Assembly (NCBI GenBank): GCA_025677825.1
Contig: JAIXMO010000048.1
Coordinates: 1 to 64,000 of the forward strand
Length of the DNA: 64,000 nucleotides
Direction: 5' to 3'
Origin: Helicostylum pulchrum
Lineage: Eukaryota > Mucoromycota > Mucoromycetes > Mucorales > Mucoraceae
Part shown: positions 59,700-64,000 of the stretch, piece after piece
How positions within the stretch are numbered: position 1 is the stretch's first letter
How the letters are laid out: each line of letters starts with the position of its first letter
Notes under the pieces: generated by a model
Told to the model about the DNA's origin: nothing
What the model saw: the letters and a program-made list of their open reading frames with translations, nothing else
Databases searched by the model: none
Made by a program: the position numbers and the translations under genes

Positions 59700-60380
59700 T
59701 TGTAATAGAAATGTACAATAAAGATTCAGGTCTCGATTACAGCTAAATTGGTAAACCTCCCTGTCCCTTTTTTGATCATTGGCAGTTGCCACATCCTCAG
59801 ATATGGCGAATAATCTGTGCTCATGTATGGTGGCGACTCCTACAAGATTAAGTATATTGCCAAGAAGCTTTTAGTCCTAGGAACCCTTCAACATGGTTGC
59901 TACTGTTCTGCGCTATATGTCAGTCTGCGCCAGAGTCGCATAGTTTTTACTTAACTGATTAGGTTCATATTATATAATCCAAAACTAATTGGGGTTTCCA
60001 ATACGTAATGACACTACAATACATAATATGATGACAGAGCAGGAAGTGATACTTTACAATATTTCCTCTTTTGCACTAATACACTATAAATAAAATTAAC
60101 ACTGAATAAACAAATATGCAATCATTTTTACAGATCTATTTTCTCAAACAAACAAAAAAAAAGTTTACAGCATTTACTTGTAGACCTACCTCATATTTTT
60201 TTGAAAAAGTAGTACGTTTTTTTTTTTAAAAAATAGAGTAAAATGGGGATATATATTTATCATTAAACACAACGCTATTTTTCTAAACATATGACACTGC
60301 CTTTTTTTTTGTCCATGCGAAACCATTTTGATAAATGGTGTATGCGAGCGTGTTTATTTTTTTCGGATGAAGGGGATAGA
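59700..60380. other. Intergenic, 3' of calcineurin A
   Basis: About 680 bp with no supported gene. AT-rich with T9-T10 runs. Confidence 0.4.
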
Positions 60381-62466
60381 TTATTCAAGCATGGCATCCA
60401 CCATTTCTTCCATTTCAGCATCTTGTTCGTTCACTGCTGTGCGAATTTTACTATCTGTTTCTTCCTTTAATAATTGTTCCTTGACTTCACGTGTAGGTGG
60501 TAAACGTTCATTTTCCACATCAGAGCGCTTAGCATCTTCAAAAGTTGTAATAGCTAAAGAATAATAATATTAGGATACATATCGAAACTGCCCTGATATG
60601 AATAATATATACCTGATTTTAATCCTTCAACACCTAAAGCTAGTGTACCCAAAGGTAATTTACCGGTAGGAGATAATGACTTTAACTCGGTAACACGCTC
60701 GGAATTCTCACGTAGGACAGAGAATACACGTGACATCTTACCAACTGCCATGATCTTATTACGAATAACGATTCTACGTTGTTCTGCATCATCAACATTA
60801 GCAGCAGCTTTATCTTCCAATAATTGTTGGTCTTCTTTTGCGAGTTCTTCTTTACTACAAACATTTAAAACGGCAAGCAACATATCGGTAACTAGAAGAA
60901 AAATAATTAATCAGACGATTTGTAATTTTCTTTTTGTATAACTTACCCTTTTCACCAACAAATGGTAAACTCCAAGAGAATACATCCATAAAGTTGGGTA
61001 ACCAATAAGGATGAGGAGTACAGTTAAATTGACGGATATTCATAACGTTATTTTCATATTTCAGCACAGCGGCTTTATTGTTGTACATATCGAGATAATT
61101 TGGTGCGGAGAAGATAGTCATGACAGAAGGGAACGAGGTAGTTTTGCTCTTTCGATACATACGATATCCAGCATCTTGTGCTTCATGAGCACGGATGATA
61201 GATAATAAATTATTTCTTTCCAAAAATTGACAAGCAGCATGATAAGTAAAGAAGTAAGAACAGCCTCGAACATGGTTATGAATAAATGTTTCGTTTGTCT
61301 TTTCCTGACCAAATTCTTCAAGCGGATCTGACCAAAGTAAATCACACATTAATCCTTGTGTAGGTGGTTCACGGAAACGATCAATCTTTTTTTTTTTTCA
61401 GCAAAAAGATTTAGTTAGTTAAAAGTAATTCCTTTCTTTATATTTATACGTGTACCTTTTTTAAATCGTCCAAAGTAACTAAATCAGGTGAAAGCCCACC
61501 GTGAATACATAAAAATTGTCTATTCATAATAGCTGCTAATGGTAAAGAACAGAACGAACTCATACATGATTCATAAACCTTTTCGGTATATTTATGACGA
61601 CCTTTTTTTTATACGTAAAATAAATAAGTACACATTTTTTTTGAACAGCATAAGAACAAGAAATAAAACTTACATTCGATCTTAAAGGTAAAATAATCAG
61701 TCAAGTGCCTGCACTCATGATTACCACGAAGTAAAAAGAAACTATTTGGATACCACATTTTAAGAGACCATAAATATAACACGCACTAAAAATAAAAATT
61801 AACGCCTAAAAAAAAAAAGATATATATACACGCATATATACCTCAATAGAAAAGTAACCTCTATCGACATAGTCACCGAGGAAAAGATACGTTGTATTAG
61901 CTGGATCACCACCCACTTCAAATAATTTCATTAAATCGTAGTATTGACCATGAATATCACCACAAACTATAATATGTAATCACGATAAATATACACACGG
62001 ATGTCCTTTTTTTTTTAATTTTTTTTTTATTGTTGTTGTACCTGTGATAGGAGCACCTACCTCTAAAAGGTTGGGTTCAGTCTTGAAAATCTCTGTACCT
62101 TTTTCAAGAATATATACTGCTTGCTCTTCTGTCAATCTTCCCTCTCTATAAAAATGATCCTTTAAGAATTTAATATCGGGCAACCCAGGTCTTTCTTTGC
62201 TCCAAAACTCCTCGTCAGTAGGTAAGCTAGTAGCAGGTGCAGGTACATCTACTCTCAAAAAAAAAAAAAAAAAAAAAGTTTAATCTCGTCTCATTCGCAA
62301 TTAAAATTTTATTTTGTTGTTGTAAACTAATACCTTTAATAACACGATCTCTTGTGCTTACAACAGTACCATCTTCTTGCTTATACATGGTAAAGTCAAT
62401 GACAGGAATCTCCGGTTTATTACGAAGTCTCATTAAAGCAGGACTAATAATATTTTCAGTATCCAT
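60381..62466 (-). CDS. CNA1: Calcineurin catalytic subunit A (PP2B)
   Basis: Eight or so exons from ATG 62466 ([18 protein letters not shown]) to TAA 60381, about 525 residues. The metallophosphatase signature is complete: [36 protein letters not shown], and later [15 protein letters not shown] and [17 protein letters not shown]. After the catalytic core come the calcineurin-B-binding helix ([17 protein letters not shown]), a calmodulin-binding segment ([18 protein letters not shown]) and an autoinhibitory stretch ([19 protein letters not shown]). It is the Ca2+/calmodulin-dependent Ser/Thr phosphatase and target of FK506; in Mucor it governs dimorphism and stress responses. Mucorales usually have several A-subunit genes, and I cannot tell which this is. 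Confidence 0.95.
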
Positions 62467-63627
62467 TCTCAACAAAATAAGTAAACGTAAAAGAGAAGAT
62501 AAAAATTGTACGAGGGGATAAAAACAGAACTGGGCTTTTTTCAAAAAAGAAATTTTAATTACATTACACGGACTTGGAAATCCCAGAAAGAAAAACTTAA
62601 CAAAAAGGAAAGGAGCATGTGAGCTTTTGTAATTTTTTCCCCCTCCTTTTTATTTCTTTCCTTTGTCAGGCGATAATCCTTGTTTTTTATGTTTACTAAA
62701 AGCTACATATAATTAAAGTAACAAAACGCTTGACGCGACTATAATCCCATAGTTTTATATAGCCGTATTCTAAAATATGGTAAACTCCGTTCATGTTTAA
62801 CCTTTTTTTTTTGTAAACTCGTACATTGTGTTACCAACACAATCTATTTTAACTTGCAGCATACACTACCACTTTAAAAGCCTATGCGAATAGAACCAAA
62901 CTAAATTAAACGAAAAGGAAAGCCTAGATATGCAAGTTAATGTTTGCATATATTCTGGGATCAAGTCTTGTACTTCCGCGTCCAATAAGATTAAGCTCTT
63001 TCTAAAACGTATTTATTTTTTATATTGTGCGAATAGTGTGTATGTGTACGTGTGTAAGGGGGAGACTGTATCTCGATAGCGCGGAAGCATACAAAAAGAA
63101 AAAAAGAGCCTTAAAAAACAATAAAAAAATTTGGCGATGTAATTGAAAAGTGCAATACTCGTTCTAGAATTAATTGCGCGTATTGGTTCATCATTTATGC
63201 GTTGAAAAAAAAAAAAAAGACCTTTTGCTCCTTTTATTACAAGAGAAAGTTGGTAAGCGTAGCAATATGCTTATTAAGTGATTGCTACTGCTAAAGTACA
63301 ATAGTTAATCAATTTAAAGAAAAATTATTATACTAACCCCTTCTATTTCTGTTTCTTTCATTAATAAACTTGACTTTTTTGACATAAAAAAAAGTATATC
63401 AAAAAATACAAACGGTTAAAATAACCCCGTTCCGTCTACTTAAATTCTATAATAGCTTTGTGTAATTTTGATGTAGTACAATGAAAGTAAATATTTTGGT
63501 AAAATGCCATTTGTGCTTGATGACCGTAACACACCTGTTGAAGGGGGGAAATGCTTCTCCCAAAAAAAAAGCACTAATTAAACATTGTATTTATGGATCA
63601 AGAAAATTTGATGGGGTTTTTTTTTTT
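62467..63627. other. Intergenic, upstream of calcineurin A
   Basis: No supported gene. Contains the calcineurin promoter (T-rich next to the ATG) and many A/T runs. Confidence 0.4.
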
Positions 63628-63700
63628 GCTTAGTGACCATTTTAACATTTGCCTAGCAACCGCTCTAACTTTGTATCTGCTTAGCAACCATACTTTAATT
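63628..63700. repeat. Three spaced GCYTAGYRACC repeats
   Basis: GCTTAGTGACCATTTTAACA at 63628, GCCTAGCAACCGCTCTAACT at 63651 and GCTTAGCAACCATACTTTAA at 63679 are three diverged direct repeats spaced 23 and 28 bp. They lie in non-coding DNA; role unknown. Confidence 0.6.
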
Positions 63701-64000
63701 TTGACGTTTGTCTGCGCCAATTTAGCAAAAGTGTTTTCCAGTTTAGAAACTACAGGAGGTTTCGTTTAATTCTGCCGGTTGATAATATCTTGTTCTCCTA
63801 TTAACGCTACAGCTGCACCGGATTAGCAAATTGTTCATTCTATGTACCCACTAAACGCAGAGATAATTCTATAGTTATTTTTCTTTTTATGGTTACTTTC
63901 ACTTACAATAAGTGTTAGTATTACATACATTTCTCGGTAAACACACTCTTTTGCTATGATATTACTCCTCAACGCCTTTGAGCTAAAGTAATGTGTGGAC
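63701..64000. other. Right edge, no feature seen
   Basis: AT-rich sequence to the window end with no supported gene. Confidence 0.4.

Noticed and set aside
63100..64000. Possible non-coding RNA or telomere-like repeat near the right edge
   Set aside because: No repeat unit of telomeric type and no recognisable RNA fold beyond short direct repeats.
1..64000. CRISPR array, bacterial operon or prophage
   Set aside because: No regularly spaced repeats, no Shine-Dalgarno-linked gene strings; spliced eukaryotic genes throughout.

Overview
This window is nuclear DNA from a fungus, most likely an early-diverging one of the Mucorales (Mucor/Rhizopus relatives). The evidence is monocistronic genes with many short introns (about 45-75 nt, GT-AG with CTAAC-like branch points), AT-rich sequence full of A/T homopolymers, and fungal gene content. 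That content includes a divergent FTR1-FET3 iron-uptake pair, PEX5, calcineurin A, CTR9, NOT1 and a GRIP golgin. It also holds remnants of TnpB/Fanzor-like nuclease genes. The genus is inferred, not proven.

Layout. 0-9.6 kb: a partial lysine-rich ORF, a cyclin-fold-like gene, an FHA-RING E3 ligase, a tandem pair of DUF4097-like beta-repeat proteins with PPxY motifs, and a TBRG1-like FYRN/FYRC protein. 10-12.5 kb: a decayed Fanzor-like gene that runs in frame into an LRR-like ORF. 13-17 kb: FTR1 and a FET3-type multicopper oxidase sharing one promoter that carries a full ATCAGATAAG GATA element. 17-21.5 kb: an LRR-like relic, a divergent hexokinase and an unrecognised exon cluster. 22-28 kb: a WDR44/Dgr2-like WD40 protein, a small ricin-B-type beta-trefoil protein and a GRIP golgin. 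29-35.4 kb: the CCR4-NOT scaffold NOT1. 36.6-39 kb: a second Fanzor-like relic and a CENP-B-type DNA-binding protein. 40.8-44.2 kb: CTR9. 45-47 kb: an alcohol dehydrogenase with a premature stop and a tRNA-Leu(AAG). 47.8-49.5 kb: prenylcysteine oxidase. 51-56 kb: PEX5, an HSD17B10-like dehydrogenase and IMP4. 56-62.5 kb: a transglutaminase-like (Cyk3/KY-type) protein, a 100-residue orphan and calcineurin A. The last 1.5 kb holds no gene I can support.

Most genes are conserved housekeeping functions and are not linked functionally. The clear functional pair is FTR1 with FET3 (high-affinity iron uptake). The beta-repeat twins look like a local duplication. The most unusual parts are the two Fanzor-like remnants, the chimeric zinc-ribbon/LRR ORF and the PPxY beta-repeat twins.
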